Origin: Streptomyces sp. NBRC 110028
Lineage (GTDB): Bacteria; Actinomycetota; Actinomycetes; Streptomycetales; Streptomycetaceae
DNA: 64,000 bases
Assembly (NCBI RefSeq): GCF_001417735.1
Contig: NZ_BBUZ01000035.1
Span: 149,379 to 213,378 of the forward strand
Reading direction: 5' to 3'
This document shows positions 18,697 through 30,739 of this stretch, piece by piece. The translations under genes and the position numbers were made by a program. Each line of letters begins with the position of its first letter. Within the stretch, counting starts at the first letter, position 1. The notes below the pieces were generated by a model. It was given only the letters and a program-made list of their open reading frames with translations. It made no database searches and had not been told where the DNA came from.

Positions 18697-19455
18697 GTGG
18701 AAGAAAGGCTGGCCATGACGGTGGATGCGCGTGGTGACGTCGAGGAGTTCATCCTCGGGGAACGGTTCGCGTGCCTGGCGGGGCGTTCCGCCTGGCGCCG
18801 GGGAGGCATCACTCACCGCCACTATGACCTGCTGGGGGGCGAGGATTCCGCCCGGCTGCTGGCGCTCGATCTGGCGGAGTTCGTGAGTTCGGCGGACTGG
18901 AGCGCCCGGACGTTCACCAGTTTCATCGCGACCTTCGAGCAACCGCGCGGGGTCGATGAGCTGCGATTCGAAGAGCTCCTCTGGCAGCAGTTGCAACTGC
19001 TCCATGAGCAGGACGCGGATTTCCATCATTGGGCGGAGGGCTATTCGTCCGATCCGCAGTCCCCGGAGTTCGCGTTCAGCGTGGCCGGCCATCCCTTCTT
19101 CGTGATCGGCCTGCATGAGACCCACCGCCGGTTCGGCCGCAGGCCGCCCTTCCCGATGCTGGCCTTCAACTCCCATGAGCAGTTCGGCCGGATCAAGGGC
19201 GCCGGGATGTGGGACCGGCTCGCGGAGAAGATCCGCAAGCAGGACATCCAGCTGCAGGGGGACATCAATCCCAACCTGTACGAGTACGAGGAGCTGTCCG
19301 AGGCCCGCCGGTACTCGGGCCGCCCCAAGCCGGCCGACTGGCAGTGCCCCTTCGCCGCCCGGGAGGCCGCCCGGCAGGCCGAGCTGGAGCGCGCGGCGAA
19401 GCGGGAGCTGACCGTCTCGGCGGCCGCCCCGGCCATCACGGGCACCGTCGGCTGA
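18697..19455 (+). CDS. YqcI/YcgG family protein (GntA-like)
   Basis: The 252-aa protein matches the YqcI/YcgG family. It has ERFACLAGRSAW at the start, then FEELLWQQLQ.LHEQD, a core with SPEFAFSVAG and HPFFVIGLHETHRR, PFPMLAFNSHEQF and a C-terminal QGDINPNLYEYEE. The family includes GntA, a heme-dependent N-hydroxylase in guanitoxin biosynthesis, so a heme-binding oxygenase of a guanidine or amine substrate is plausible. No biosynthetic partners are present, so the substrate is unknown. The GTG start is chosen because GAGGAGG lies seven bases upstream; an in-frame ATG follows six codons later. A strong terminator follows. Confidence 0.75.
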   Translation: MEERLAMTVDARGDVEEFILGERFACLAGRSAWRRGGITHRHYDLLGGEDSARLLALDLAEFVSSADWSARTFTSFIATFEQPRGVDELRFEELLWQQLQLLHEQDADFHHWAEGYSSDPQSPEFAFSVAGHPFFVIGLHETHRRFGRRPPFPMLAFNSHEQFGRIKGAGMWDRLAEKIRKQDIQLQGDINPNLYEYEELSEARRYSGRPKPADWQCPFAAREAARQAELERAAKRELTVSAAAPAITGTVG

Positions 19456-19482
19456 GGCTCCGCGTACGGCGGTGACAGCGCT

Positions 19483-19513
19483 GGGCCCGGGGGCGGAAAC
19501 CGCCCTCGGGCCC
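19483..19513. terminator. bidirectional hairpin terminator
   Basis: Arms GGGCCCGGGGGCGG (19483-19496) and CCGCCCTCGGGCCC (19500-19513) form a 14-bp stem with one G-T wobble and a three-base AAA loop. It lies exactly between the convergent GntA-like and CDF exporter genes. Confidence 0.7.
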
Positions 19514-19544
19514 TGTCACGCGGCGGCCCCGCCAGTGGTCGCGC

Positions 19545-20561
19545 TCAGTGGTCGTGCGCCTCCGCCCGGTGGACCGGGCCGTGGGCGGTCAGACAGTGCT
19601 CCACGAGCGGTTCGTCCGCGCGGCGGTGCTCCTCCCCGTCCGCCCGGGGCCGGGACGTCACGGTGTCGAGGTGGTCCACCTGGAGCGTGGTGTGGGTGAT
19701 GCCGTACTCCTCGCGCAGCACCTCCTCCAGCGCCTCCCGCACCGCGTGGCAGTCGCCCTCCGCCGCGACCAGGACATGGGCGGACAGCGAGACCTCGCCC
19801 GAGGTGATCTGCCAGACGTGCAGGTCGTGCACCTCGGCCACCTCGGCGTGGGACGCCAGCAGGCTTCCGATCTCGTCGGGCTCGACCCCGGCGGGAGCAG
19901 CCTCCAGCAGGACGCGCCCGGAGGCCCGCAGCAACTCCACCCCCGCCTTGATCATGAGAGCGACCACGACGAGTCCGGCGATCGCGTCGGCCCGGGCGAA
20001 GCCGGTGGTCACCACCACCAGCCCGGCGATCGCGGTGGCGATGAAGGCGTAGAGGTCGTTCAGCACATGCTGGAAGGCGCCTTCGATGTTCAGCGAGGCG
20101 CGATTCGCCTTCGACATGCACCACGCCGCCGCGATGTTCACCACGATCCCGGCGAGCGCCACGGCCAGCACCAGCCCACCGGTCACCTCGGGCGGGTCGA
20201 TCAGCCGCTCCACCGCCTCATAGCCGAGATAGGCGCCGAGCAGCAGCAGCGAAAGCCCATTGGCCTGCGCGGAAAGGATTTCCGACCGCTTGAGCCCATA
20301 CGTATAGCCGCCCCGGGCGGGCCGGGCCGAAAGCCGGATCGCGATGAGCGCGAGGACGATCGAGGCGGCGTCGGTGAGCATGTGCGCCGCGTCGGAAAGC
20401 AGCGCCACCGACCGCGCGATCACTCCGATCACGACTTCCACCAGCATGAATCCGGTGATCAGCGCGAGAGCGATGGACAGCCACCGGCGGTCGGCGTTCT
20501 CCGCCACACCGTGCGTGTGCCCGCCATGACCCTCACCGTGTCCGTGCGTATGGGCTTCCAC
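19545..20561 (-). CDS. CDF-family zinc/cobalt exporter (CzcD/ZitB type)
   Basis: The 338-aa protein begins with a His-rich tail (HTHGHGEGHGGHTHG) typical of zinc CDF exporters. It has six transmembrane helices with the two metal-site motifs HMLTDAAS (helix II) and HVLNDLYAF (helix V). The C-terminal cytoplasmic domain carries VHDLHVWQITSG, and the tail is again His/Asp-rich. It should export Zn2+ or Co2+ in exchange for protons. The GTG at 20561 is chosen because GAGGAGGAG lies immediately upstream; an ATG 24 codons upstream is in frame. I see no convincing metal-regulator box in the upstream 280 bases. Confidence 0.88.
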   Translation of the reverse strand: MEAHTHGHGEGHGGHTHGVAENADRRWLSIALALITGFMLVEVVIGVIARSVALLSDAAHMLTDAASIVLALIAIRLSARPARGGYTYGLKRSEILSAQANGLSLLLLGAYLGYEAVERLIDPPEVTGGLVLAVALAGIVVNIAAAWCMSKANRASLNIEGAFQHVLNDLYAFIATAIAGLVVVTTGFARADAIAGLVVVALMIKAGVELLRASGRVLLEAAPAGVEPDEIGSLLASHAEVAEVHDLHVWQITSGEVSLSAHVLVAAEGDCHAVREALEEVLREEYGITHTTLQVDHLDTVTSRPRADGEEHRRADEPLVEHCLTAHGPVHRAEAHDH

Positions 20562-20840
20562 CCGCTCCTCCTCGGATCGCTTATGGACAGCGGTAATTGA
20601 ACAGCACTTCGGAGAATTCTCCAAAGGCTGCAATGGACACGGTTATCAGATGGCATTGCCTTATGGATTCGGCAACGCTTTTCATTGTCACGCCGGGAGA
20701 ATACGCGGCCCACCGGGCCCGGCAGCGGACGTCACCCGGGCAGGCGATCACGGGTCCGCTGATGTGTACGAGGCCACGCCGGTGCGGGTGAGGTCGGCGC
20801 GCAGGAGGTGACCCCGCGCGGTGCGGCGCGTTGGCCGAAC

Positions 20841-21095
20841 ATGACGACGACGATGCGACGCCGTTCTCTCTCGCAGCCGAGCAGAGTGCCGGACCGGAGC
20901 ACCGAAGGCGGCGGAACGGTTCACCAGACGCTGCACCAGTCGAGCTGCGTACCGATCTACGCGGCGCTGGTGGAACGCTGGTCGTCCGCGGGGCGGGCGG
21001 TGCCCGGGGCGTACGACCGGGAGTGGACCGAACTGGTCAACTGTCCGCCCTGGCCGGACCGGGTCCGGGCGGCGGCCCGGCCGTCCTCCGGCTGA
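20841..21095 (+). CDS. small unknown actinobacterial protein
   Basis: This is an 84-aa reading frame whose last 55 residues look like real protein (HQTLHQSSCVPIYAALVERW, then AVPGAYDREWTELVNCPPWP). The hydrophobic core is regular and it has two Trp and two Cys. The first 25 residues are Arg/Ser-rich and may be untranslated; a GTG at about 20886 could be the true start. There is no clear ribosome-binding site. I do not recognise a family and give no function. It lies between the CDF exporter (divergent) and cobN (convergent). Confidence 0.4.
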   Translation: MTTTMRRRSLSQPSRVPDRSTEGGGTVHQTLHQSSCVPIYAALVERWSSAGRAVPGAYDREWTELVNCPPWPDRVRAAARPSSG

Positions 21096-21128
21096 GCCGC
21101 CGCCCGTCCTGCTTCCTTGGAGGGACCT

Positions 21129-24758
<3,630 letters not shown>

Positions 24759-24799
24759 GGCTCGGTGCCTTCCTCGGGGTCCGCGCCCCGGGCGGGTTG

Positions 24800-24930
24800 G
24801 AAGACGGCGGGAGTTCCTGACTCGCACGGCGGGCTGCCGTGCTCACAGTGGCGGGACCGCACCGGATTCGCACCGGTTTCCTCCCCCAGGGGATGTCTCG
24901 CCGACCATGCCGGGCTCCCGACGCCGCTGT
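24800..24930 (-). ncRNA. cobalamin (B12) riboswitch upstream of cobN
   Basis: On the minus strand the conserved core is visible. GGAAACCGGTGCGAATCCGG runs into GTGCGGTCCCGCCACTGTGA (around 24843-24882). After it comes a GCACGGC/GCCGTGC hairpin and a B12-box-like GAGTCAGGAACTCCCGCC (about 24806-24823). About 48 bases separate the box from the cobN ATG. Binding of adenosylcobalamin should block translation or cause termination, giving feedback on cobalt insertion. Only cobN is in the right position to be controlled. The 5' edge is approximate and overlaps the left arm of a repeated element. Confidence 0.9.
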
Positions 24931-25075
24931 GACATCGGCCGCTGCCGCGGCGGGCGGCGCCTCGCGGCCCCGCGCTCGTCGCACGCAGCGCCGCTGCGCA
25001 CTCCTCACGCGGGTTGTGCGATGCACCGCACCAGACGCCATTCGCTGATCCGGCCTGATCGGCAAGACACCCCCA
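24888..25075. repeat. imperfect inverted-repeat element, copy A
   Basis: The left arm begins AGGGGATGTCTCGCCGACCA and the right arm, read on the other strand, begins TGGGGGTGTCTTGCCGATCA, so the ends are inverted repeats. The right half shares a 24-base identical block (24976-24999) with copy B at 34414-34437. CATGCCGGGCTC (24906-24917) lies at the same offset from the left end in both copies. It fills the interval between the cobN riboswitch and the cobG promoter. No ORF is inside, so it is MITE- or REP-like. Confidence 0.65.
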
Positions 25076-25188
25076 AGACGCCGTCTTGAGCGTCAGGCGG
25101 GCCAGACGGCCCGCCGCAGAGCATAGTAGGCGTTGCTGACCTGGCACGGGACGGTGAGGGCCGACCGGACGTCGGTATGCTCGCCGCC

Positions 25189-26553
25189 ATGTCCCTCCCC
25201 CCGGCAACCGTCCCACCTGCGAACGAAGCGCCCGGCCAAGCGCCCTCGCGGCGGGCGCGCGGACGCGATGACGCCTGCCCCGGCGCGCTGCGGCTGCACC
25301 CGGCGGACGACGGCTCCCTGGCGCGCGTCCGGATACCCGGCGGTCTGCTGACGGCAGGTCAGGCGCTGGCGCTGGCGCGGGTGAGCGAGGAGCTGGGCGA
25401 CGGCCGTCTGGACCTCACCTCGCGGGGCAATCTCCAGCTCCGCGGCCTGGACGCGGCGTGCGGCGGCGAGCTGGCGGCCGCGTTGCGGGACGCCGGGCTG
25501 CTTCCCTCCGACCGGCATGACCGGGTGCGCAACATCGTGGCGTCCCCGCTGAGCGGCCTCGACGGCGGCGGGCACGGCGACGTCACCGTGTGGGCCCGGG
25601 AGTTGGACGCCGCGCTGTGCGCCGGGGCGTGGGACGAGTTGTCCGGCTTGTCGGGCCGTTTCCTGTTCGCGATGGACGACGGCCGGGGCGATGTGGCCGC
25701 ATTGGGCGCGGATGTGACATTGATCGCAACGCCGGACGGCGGGGCGGTGCTGCGGGTGGGCTCCGGTGCGCCGGAGGCCGGTCTTGAGGTGCGGGGGCGG
25801 GACGCGCCGCGCGCCGCCGCGCTGGCCGCCGTGGAGTTCCTGGCCAGGGCCCGGGCGAGCGGCACCGGGGCGTGGCGGGTGCGCGAACTGCCCGCGCGAC
25901 ACGCCGTGACCGCCGACGGCCTGGCGGCACGGTTCGCGGACGAGGGCGTCGAAGCCGTACGTACCGGACGCGGCGGGCCTGTTGACGCGCCCGGCGCGCC
26001 GCCCGCGCCGGGCGTCGTGTCCGGGCCGGACGGGCGCCACGCCGTGTCCGTCCTCGTGCCCCTGGGCCGGGTCGGCGCGGCGCCGTGGCGGCTGCTCGCC
26101 GGGCTCGCCTCCCGGGGCGGGTCGGGCGAGCTGCGTGTGACACCCTGGCGCGGCGTGGTGCTCCCGGGGTTCACCGCGGACGACGCGGCGGCCGCGTCGC
26201 GGGAGGTGGCCGACGCGGGGCTGGTGACCGATCCGGGCTCCCCGTGGGCCGGGGTCGGCGCGTGCACGGGACGGCCGGGCTGCGCCAAGTCCCTGGCGGA
26301 TGTGCGCGCCCACGCGACACGCGCGGTGGCGGACGCTCCCCGCTCCCCCGGCGCGCCGCCGCCGGTGCCGGTGTACTTCTCCGGCTGTGAGCGGCGCTGC
26401 GGCCACCCCGGCGGCCGCTGGGTGGACGCGCTGGCCACCTCCGGCACGGATTACCGGCTCACCGTACGCGGCACGCGGGAGCCCGACGGCGCGACAGAGG
26501 TAACGGCGGAGCGATTGGCCGACGCCGTGGCGACGACCCGCGGAACAGCATGA
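25189..26553 (+). CDS. cobG: precorrin-3B synthase
   Basis: The 454-aa protein is a half-duplicated nitrite/sulfite-reductase-like ferredoxin enzyme. It shows the siroheme/[4Fe-4S] cysteines in GVGACTGRPGCAKS and FSGCERRCGHPGG, plus an N-terminal DLTSRGNLQLRGL. CobG uses O2 to convert precorrin-3A to precorrin-3B and marks the aerobic route to cobalamin. I chose the ATG at 25189 because a TATGCT -10-like hexamer ends nine bases upstream, suggesting a leaderless message; an ATG at 25177 is in frame. It starts a tightly coupled cobG-cobH-cobIJ operon and diverges from cobN. Confidence 0.88.
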   Translation: MSLPPATVPPANEAPGQAPSRRARGRDDACPGALRLHPADDGSLARVRIPGGLLTAGQALALARVSEELGDGRLDLTSRGNLQLRGLDAACGGELAAALRDAGLLPSDRHDRVRNIVASPLSGLDGGGHGDVTVWARELDAALCAGAWDELSGLSGRFLFAMDDGRGDVAALGADVTLIATPDGGAVLRVGSGAPEAGLEVRGRDAPRAAALAAVEFLARARASGTGAWRVRELPARHAVTADGLAARFADEGVEAVRTGRGGPVDAPGAPPAPGVVSGPDGRHAVSVLVPLGRVGAAPWRLLAGLASRGGSGELRVTPWRGVVLPGFTADDAAAASREVADAGLVTDPGSPWAGVGACTGRPGCAKSLADVRAHATRAVADAPRSPGAPPPVPVYFSGCERRCGHPGGRWVDALATSGTDYRLTVRGTREPDGATEVTAERLADAVATTRGTA

Positions 26554-27203
26554 TCAACGACATGATCGAGGACACAGTGTTCGACTACGAGAAGGACGGG
26601 GCGGCCATCTACCGCGCCTCCTTTGCCACCATCCGCGCCGAGGCGGACCTGGACGGCCTCCCCGCCGACGTCAGCCGCGTCGTGGTGCGGATGATCCACG
26701 CGTGCGGCATGGTCGACCTGGTCAAGGACCTCGCATACACGCCCGAGGTGGTCGCCCGGGCCCGGGAGGCGCTGCGCGCCGGAGCGCCCGTGCTCTGCGA
26801 CGCCCAGATGGTCGCCAGCGGCGTCACCCGCAGGCGGCTGCCCGCCGACAACGACGTGGTGTGCACGCTGTCCGACCCCGCCGTACCGGAGTTGGCGCGG
26901 CGCATGGGGACCACGCGCAGCGCCGCCGCGCTGGAGCTGTGGCGGGACCGGCTGGAGGGTTCGGTCGTGGCCGTCGGCAACGCGCCCACCGCGCTGTTCC
27001 GTCTGCTGGAAATGCTCGAACAGGGCGCGCCGCGCCCGGCCGCCGTCATCGGTGTGCCGGTCGGGTTCATCGGCGCCGCCGAGTCCAAGGAGGCGCTGGC
27101 CGGACATCCGTCGGCGCCCCACCATCTGGTGGTGCGCGGCCGACGCGGCGGCAGCGCCATCGCCGCGGCCGCGATCAACGCGATAGCGAGCGAGGAAGAG
27201 TGA
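26550..27203 (+). CDS. cobH: precorrin-8X methylmutase
   Basis: The 217-aa protein matches CobH/CbiC. It has YRASFATIRAEADL near the N-terminus, VVRMIHACGMVDLV with the catalytic His, GAPVLCDAQMVASGV and a C-terminal GVPVGFIGAAESKEAL. It moves the C11 methyl to C12 to make hydrogenobyrinic acid. The ATG overlaps the cobG stop by four bases (ATGA), and its own stop overlaps the next start, so translation is coupled through the operon. Confidence 0.93.
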   Translation: MINDMIEDTVFDYEKDGAAIYRASFATIRAEADLDGLPADVSRVVVRMIHACGMVDLVKDLAYTPEVVARAREALRAGAPVLCDAQMVASGVTRRRLPADNDVVCTLSDPAVPELARRMGTTRSAAALELWRDRLEGSVVAVGNAPTALFRLLEMLEQGAPRPAAVIGVPVGFIGAAESKEALAGHPSAPHHLVVRGRRGGSAIAAAAINAIASEEE

Positions 27204-28735
27204 GCGAGCAGCAGCGACAGGCGACGCCCGCGGCGAAGGGACGGCTGTACGGCGTGGGCCTCGGCCCCGGTGACCCTTCCCTGATGACGGTACGGGCGGT
27301 GGAGGTCATCGCCGGGGCCGATGTCGTGGCGTACCACAGCGCCCGGCACGGCCGCAGCATCGCCCGCTCCATCGCCGAGCGGCATCTGCGGCCCGACCAC
27401 ATCGAGGAGCGACTGGTCTACCCGGTCACCACGGAGGGCACCGACCATCCGGGCGGCTACCGGGGCGCGATGGAGGAGTTCTACGCGGAGGCGGCGGCGC
27501 GGCTCGCCGCGCACCTGGACGCGGGGCGCACGGTCGCGGTGCTGGCCGAGGGCGATCCGCTCTTCTACGGCTCGTACATGCACATGCACAAGCGGCTCGC
27601 CGACCGCTACCCCACCGAGGTGATCCCCGGCGTGACCTCGGTGAGCGCGGCGGCCGCCCGGCTCGGCGCGCCGCTGGTGGAGGGCGAGGAGGTGCTGACT
27701 GTCCTCCCGGGCACGCTGCCCGAGGAGGAGCTGACCGCGCGCCTGGCGACGACCGACGCGGCGGCGGTCATGAAGCTCGGCCGCACCTTCCCGGCCGTGC
27801 GGCGCGCCCTGGAGCGTTCGGGGCGGCTCGCCGACGCGCGGTACGTGGAGCGGGCCACGATGAGCGCGGAGCGCACCGGGCCGCTGGAGGAGGTCGACCC
27901 GTCGTCGGTGCCGTACTTCTCGGTGGCGGTGCTGCCGAGCCGTATCGGCGCACCGGCCGCCCCGGCCGCCGCCGCGTCCGGACGCCCGGGCGAAGTCGTG
28001 GTGGTGGGCCTCGGACCGGCCGGTCCGCTGTGGCTCACCCCCGAGGCCCGGGGCGAGTTGGCCGCCGCCGAGGACCTGGTCGGCTACACCACCTATCTGG
28101 ACCGGGTCCCCGTACGGCCCGGTCAGCGACGGCACCCCTCCGACAACAAGGTCGAGGCCGAGCGCGCCGAATTCGCCCTCGACCTGGCCCGGCGCGGTCG
28201 GCGTGTCGCCGTCGTCTCCTCGGGCGACCCCGGCGTGTTCGCCATGGCCACCGCCGTTCTGGAGGCCGCGTCCGAGGGCCCGTACCGCGATGTCCCGGTG
28301 CGGGTGCTGCCCGGCGTGACCGCCGCCCATGCCGCGGCCGCCCGCGCCGGTGCGCCGCTCGGCCACGACTACGCCGTCGTCTCGCTGTCGGACCGGCTCA
28401 AGCCCTGGGAGGTCATCGCCGGGCGCCTGCACGCCGCGGCCGCCGCCGACCTGGTCCTCGCCCTCTACAACCCCGGCTCCCGCAGCCGGATCTGGCAGGT
28501 CGGCAAGGCCCGCGAACTCCTCCTGGAACACCGCGCGCCGGACACCCCCGTCGTGCTGGGCCGTGACATCGGCGGCCCCGAGGAGAGCGTCCGCATCGTC
28601 CGCCTGGCCGACCTCGACCCGGCCGAGGTGGACATGCGCACGATCCTGCTGATCGGGTCCTCCCAGACGCGTACGGTCCGCCGTGGCGACGGCACGGAGA
28701 TCGTCTGGACCCCGCGACGCTACCCGGAGGTGTGA
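27200..28735 (+). CDS. cobIJ: CobI-CobJ fusion: precorrin-2 C20- and precorrin-3B C17-methyltransferase
   Basis: The 511-aa protein joins two tetrapyrrole methylases. The CobI half (residues 1 to about 245) has LYGVGLGPGDPSLMT, EGDPLFYGSYMHMHK and VIPGVTSVSAAA. An Ala/Pro linker near residues 246-262 leads to the CobJ half with VVVVGLGPAGPLWLTPEA, VSSGDPGVFAMA, VLPGVTAAHAAAARAGAPLG and LYNPGSRSR. Each half binds S-adenosylmethionine. Such fusions are standard in actinobacteria. The GTG start overlaps the cobH stop, and the stop overlaps the convergent cobK by 16 bases. Confidence 0.92.
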   Translation: MSEQQRQATPAAKGRLYGVGLGPGDPSLMTVRAVEVIAGADVVAYHSARHGRSIARSIAERHLRPDHIEERLVYPVTTEGTDHPGGYRGAMEEFYAEAAARLAAHLDAGRTVAVLAEGDPLFYGSYMHMHKRLADRYPTEVIPGVTSVSAAAARLGAPLVEGEEVLTVLPGTLPEEELTARLATTDAAAVMKLGRTFPAVRRALERSGRLADARYVERATMSAERTGPLEEVDPSSVPYFSVAVLPSRIGAPAAPAAAASGRPGEVVVVGLGPAGPLWLTPEARGELAAAEDLVGYTTYLDRVPVRPGQRRHPSDNKVEAERAEFALDLARRGRRVAVVSSGDPGVFAMATAVLEAASEGPYRDVPVRVLPGVTAAHAAAARAGAPLGHDYAVVSLSDRLKPWEVIAGRLHAAAAADLVLALYNPGSRSRIWQVGKARELLLEHRAPDTPVVLGRDIGGPEESVRIVRLADLDPAEVDMRTILLIGSSQTRTVRRGDGTEIVWTPRRYPEV

Positions 28736-29493
28736 CGTCCCGGCGCCGTACGGAGCCAGGCGACGGCCTCGGCGGGGGTCCGCACCACCGGGACGTCCCG
28801 CGGGGCCGGGGGGCGCTGGACGACGACCACGGGGATTCCGGCGTCGCGGGCCGCGGTCAGCTTGGGGGCCGTGGCGCCCGCGCCGCTGTCCTTGGTGACC
28901 AGGACGTCGATGCGGTGGCGGCGCAGCAGCTCGGCCTCTCCCGCGAGGGTGAACGGACCACGGTCGAGGATCACCTCCATGCGGGGCGGGAACGGTGGCT
29001 GCGGGGCGTCGACCGAGCGGACCAGGAAAGAGGGCGCGGTGAGGTGGGCGAAGGCGGCCAGCCCCATGCGGCCCGTGGTGAGGAAGACCCGCTCCCCCAG
29101 GTCCGGCAGCAGCCGCGCGGCCTCCTCCAGCGAGGCGGCCGGGTGCCAGCGGTCGCCCGGGCCCGCCACCCAGCCGGGGCGGCGCAGGGCCAGCAGGGGA
29201 ACATGGACGGCGGCGGCCGCACGGGCCGCGTTGTGACTGATCGTGTCGGCGAAAGGATGGGTGGCGTCGATGAGCGCGTCCACCTGGTGCTCGCGCAGCC
29301 AGCGGGCCATGCCCTCGGGGCCCCCGAACCCGCCGATCCGCACCTGCCCGGCGGGCAGCCGCGGTTCGGCGACCCGGCCCGCGAGGGAGCTGGTGACGCG
29401 CAGGGCCGGATCGCGGTCCAGCTCCGCGGCGAGTCGGCGGGCCTCGGTGGTGCCGCCCAGGATGAGCACATGGCGCGCCGGTGCGCTGTTCAT
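28720..29493 (-). CDS. cobK: precorrin-6A reductase
   Basis: The 257-aa protein matches CobK/CbiJ. It has VLILGGTTEARRLA at the N-terminus, VRIGGFGGPEGMARWL, DALIDATHPFADTISHNAARAA with the conserved His, FLTTGRMGLAAFA and a C-terminal VLVTKDSGAGATAPKLTAA. It reduces precorrin-6A to precorrin-6B with NADPH. The ATG at 29493 gives the family N-terminus. The gene is transcribed against cobG-H-IJ and its end overlaps the cobIJ end, so transcripts from the two strands will collide or pair. Confidence 0.9.
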   Translation of the reverse strand: MNSAPARHVLILGGTTEARRLAAELDRDPALRVTSSLAGRVAEPRLPAGQVRIGGFGGPEGMARWLREHQVDALIDATHPFADTISHNAARAAAAVHVPLLALRRPGWVAGPGDRWHPAASLEEAARLLPDLGERVFLTTGRMGLAAFAHLTAPSFLVRSVDAPQPPFPPRMEVILDRGPFTLAGEAELLRRHRIDVLVTKDSGAGATAPKLTAARDAGIPVVVVQRPPAPRDVPVVRTPAEAVAWLRTAPGRHTSG

Positions 29494-29546
29494 CGGATGC
29501 CTTTCGTCGTCCGTGCGCCCGTCATCGTATGCGCGGCCGGTGGCCC

Positions 29547-30689
29547 ATGGCTGAGGCGGAGGCCGGGGTGAGCGGGGGCCGCGGGGCACAGCTGGAGCGG
29601 ACCGGGCTGCGGCACGGGTGGACCACCGGGGCGTGCGCGACCGCCGCGGCGACGGCCGCGTACACCGCGCTGCTGACCGGCGACTTCCCCGACCCGGTGA
29701 CGATCGCGCTGCCCAAGGGGCAGCGGCCCGCGTTCGCGCTGGCGGCCGAGGAACTGGGGGCGGACCGGGCCATGGCGGCGGTCGTGAAGGACGCCGGGGA
29801 CGATCCCGACGTCACGCACGGCGCGCTGATACGGGCGACCGTACGGGCCCTGCCGCCGGGCGGCGGCGTGGTGTTCCGGGCCGGTCCCGGCGTCGGCACC
29901 GTCACCCGGCCCGGACTGCCGCTCGCGGTGGGCGAACCGGCCGTCAACCCCGTGCCCCGCCAGATGATGAGCGAGCACATCGCCTCCGTCGCCGCCCGCC
30001 ACGGCGGCGGCGGGGACGTCGAGATCGAGATCTCGGTGGACGACGGCGAGGAGATCGCCCGCAGCACGTGGAACCCCCGGCTGGGCATCCTCGGCGGGCT
30101 GTCCATCCTGGGCACGACCGGCATCGTGGTGCCGTACTCCTGCTCGGCGTGGATCGACAGCATCCGGCGCGGCGTGGACGTCGCCAGGGCGGCGGGACGG
30201 CGCCATGTGGCGGGGTGCACGGGGTCGACGTCCGAGAAGGTGGCGGTGGCCACGCACGGGCTGCCGCAGGACGCCCTGCTGGACATGGGCGACTTCGCGG
30301 GCGCCGTGCTCAAGTACCTGCGCCGCCACCCGGTGGAGCGGCTGACGATCGCCGGGGGCTTCGCCAAGCTCTCCAAGCTCGCGGCGGGCCACCTGGACCT
30401 GCACTCCTCCCGCTCCCAGGTCGACAAGGGCTTCCTCGCGGAGCTGGCCCGCCGCGGCGGCGCGGACGAGGAACTGGCGGCGGCGGTCGCGGCGGCCAAC
30501 ACCGGCCTGGAGACGGTGCAGCTGTGCGCGGCCCGGGGCGTCCCCCTCGGCGACCTGGTCGCGGCGGCGGCGCGGGAGGTCGCCCTGGGGGTGCTGCGCG
30601 GGGCCCCGGTCGCGGTCGACGTGATCTGCGTCGACCGCGCGGGCACCGTCGTGGGCCACGCCGCCCCCCGCGGCCCACGGGACGCCTGA
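29547..30689 (+). CDS. cbiD: cobalt-precorrin-5B C1-methyltransferase (CbiD type)
   Basis: The 380-aa protein has CbiD motifs: LRHGWTTGACATAAATAAY near the N-terminus, GDDPDVTHGALI, NPVPRQMM, LGILGGLSILGTTGIVVPYS, GCTGSTSEK and a C-terminal AGGFAKLSKLAAGHLDLHS. In the classical aerobic pathway this C1 methylation is done by CobF; here CbiD is present beside aerobic CobG, a mix usual in actinobacteria. The ATG at 29547 lies 53 bases from the divergent cobK start. The stop is followed by a hairpin shared with cobM. Confidence 0.9.
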   Translation: MAEAEAGVSGGRGAQLERTGLRHGWTTGACATAAATAAYTALLTGDFPDPVTIALPKGQRPAFALAAEELGADRAMAAVVKDAGDDPDVTHGALIRATVRALPPGGGVVFRAGPGVGTVTRPGLPLAVGEPAVNPVPRQMMSEHIASVAARHGGGGDVEIEISVDDGEEIARSTWNPRLGILGGLSILGTTGIVVPYSCSAWIDSIRRGVDVARAAGRRHVAGCTGSTSEKVAVATHGLPQDALLDMGDFAGAVLKYLRRHPVERLTIAGGFAKLSKLAAGHLDLHSSRSQVDKGFLAELARRGGADEELAAAVAAANTGLETVQLCAARGVPLGDLVAAAAREVALGVLRGAPVAVDVICVDRAGTVVGHAAPRGPRDA

Positions 30690-30711
30690 GGCGCCGGCGG
30701 GCGCGGTGCGC

Positions 30712-30733
30712 GTGCCCGCCAGGCGGCGGGCAC
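30712..30733. terminator. hairpin terminator between cbiD and cobM
   Basis: Arms GTGCCCGCC (30712-30720) and GGCGGGCAC (30725-30733) form a perfect 9-bp stem with an AGGC loop between the two convergent stops. There is no T-tract, as is common for streptomycete terminators. Confidence 0.55.
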
Positions 30734-30739
30734 GGGCGC

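Noticed and set aside
20562..20840. A zinc-repressor (Zur-like) box upstream of the CDF exporter
   Set aside because: AT-richer bases and weak dyads are visible near 20640-20700, but no sequence matches a Zur-type palindrome well enough to report.
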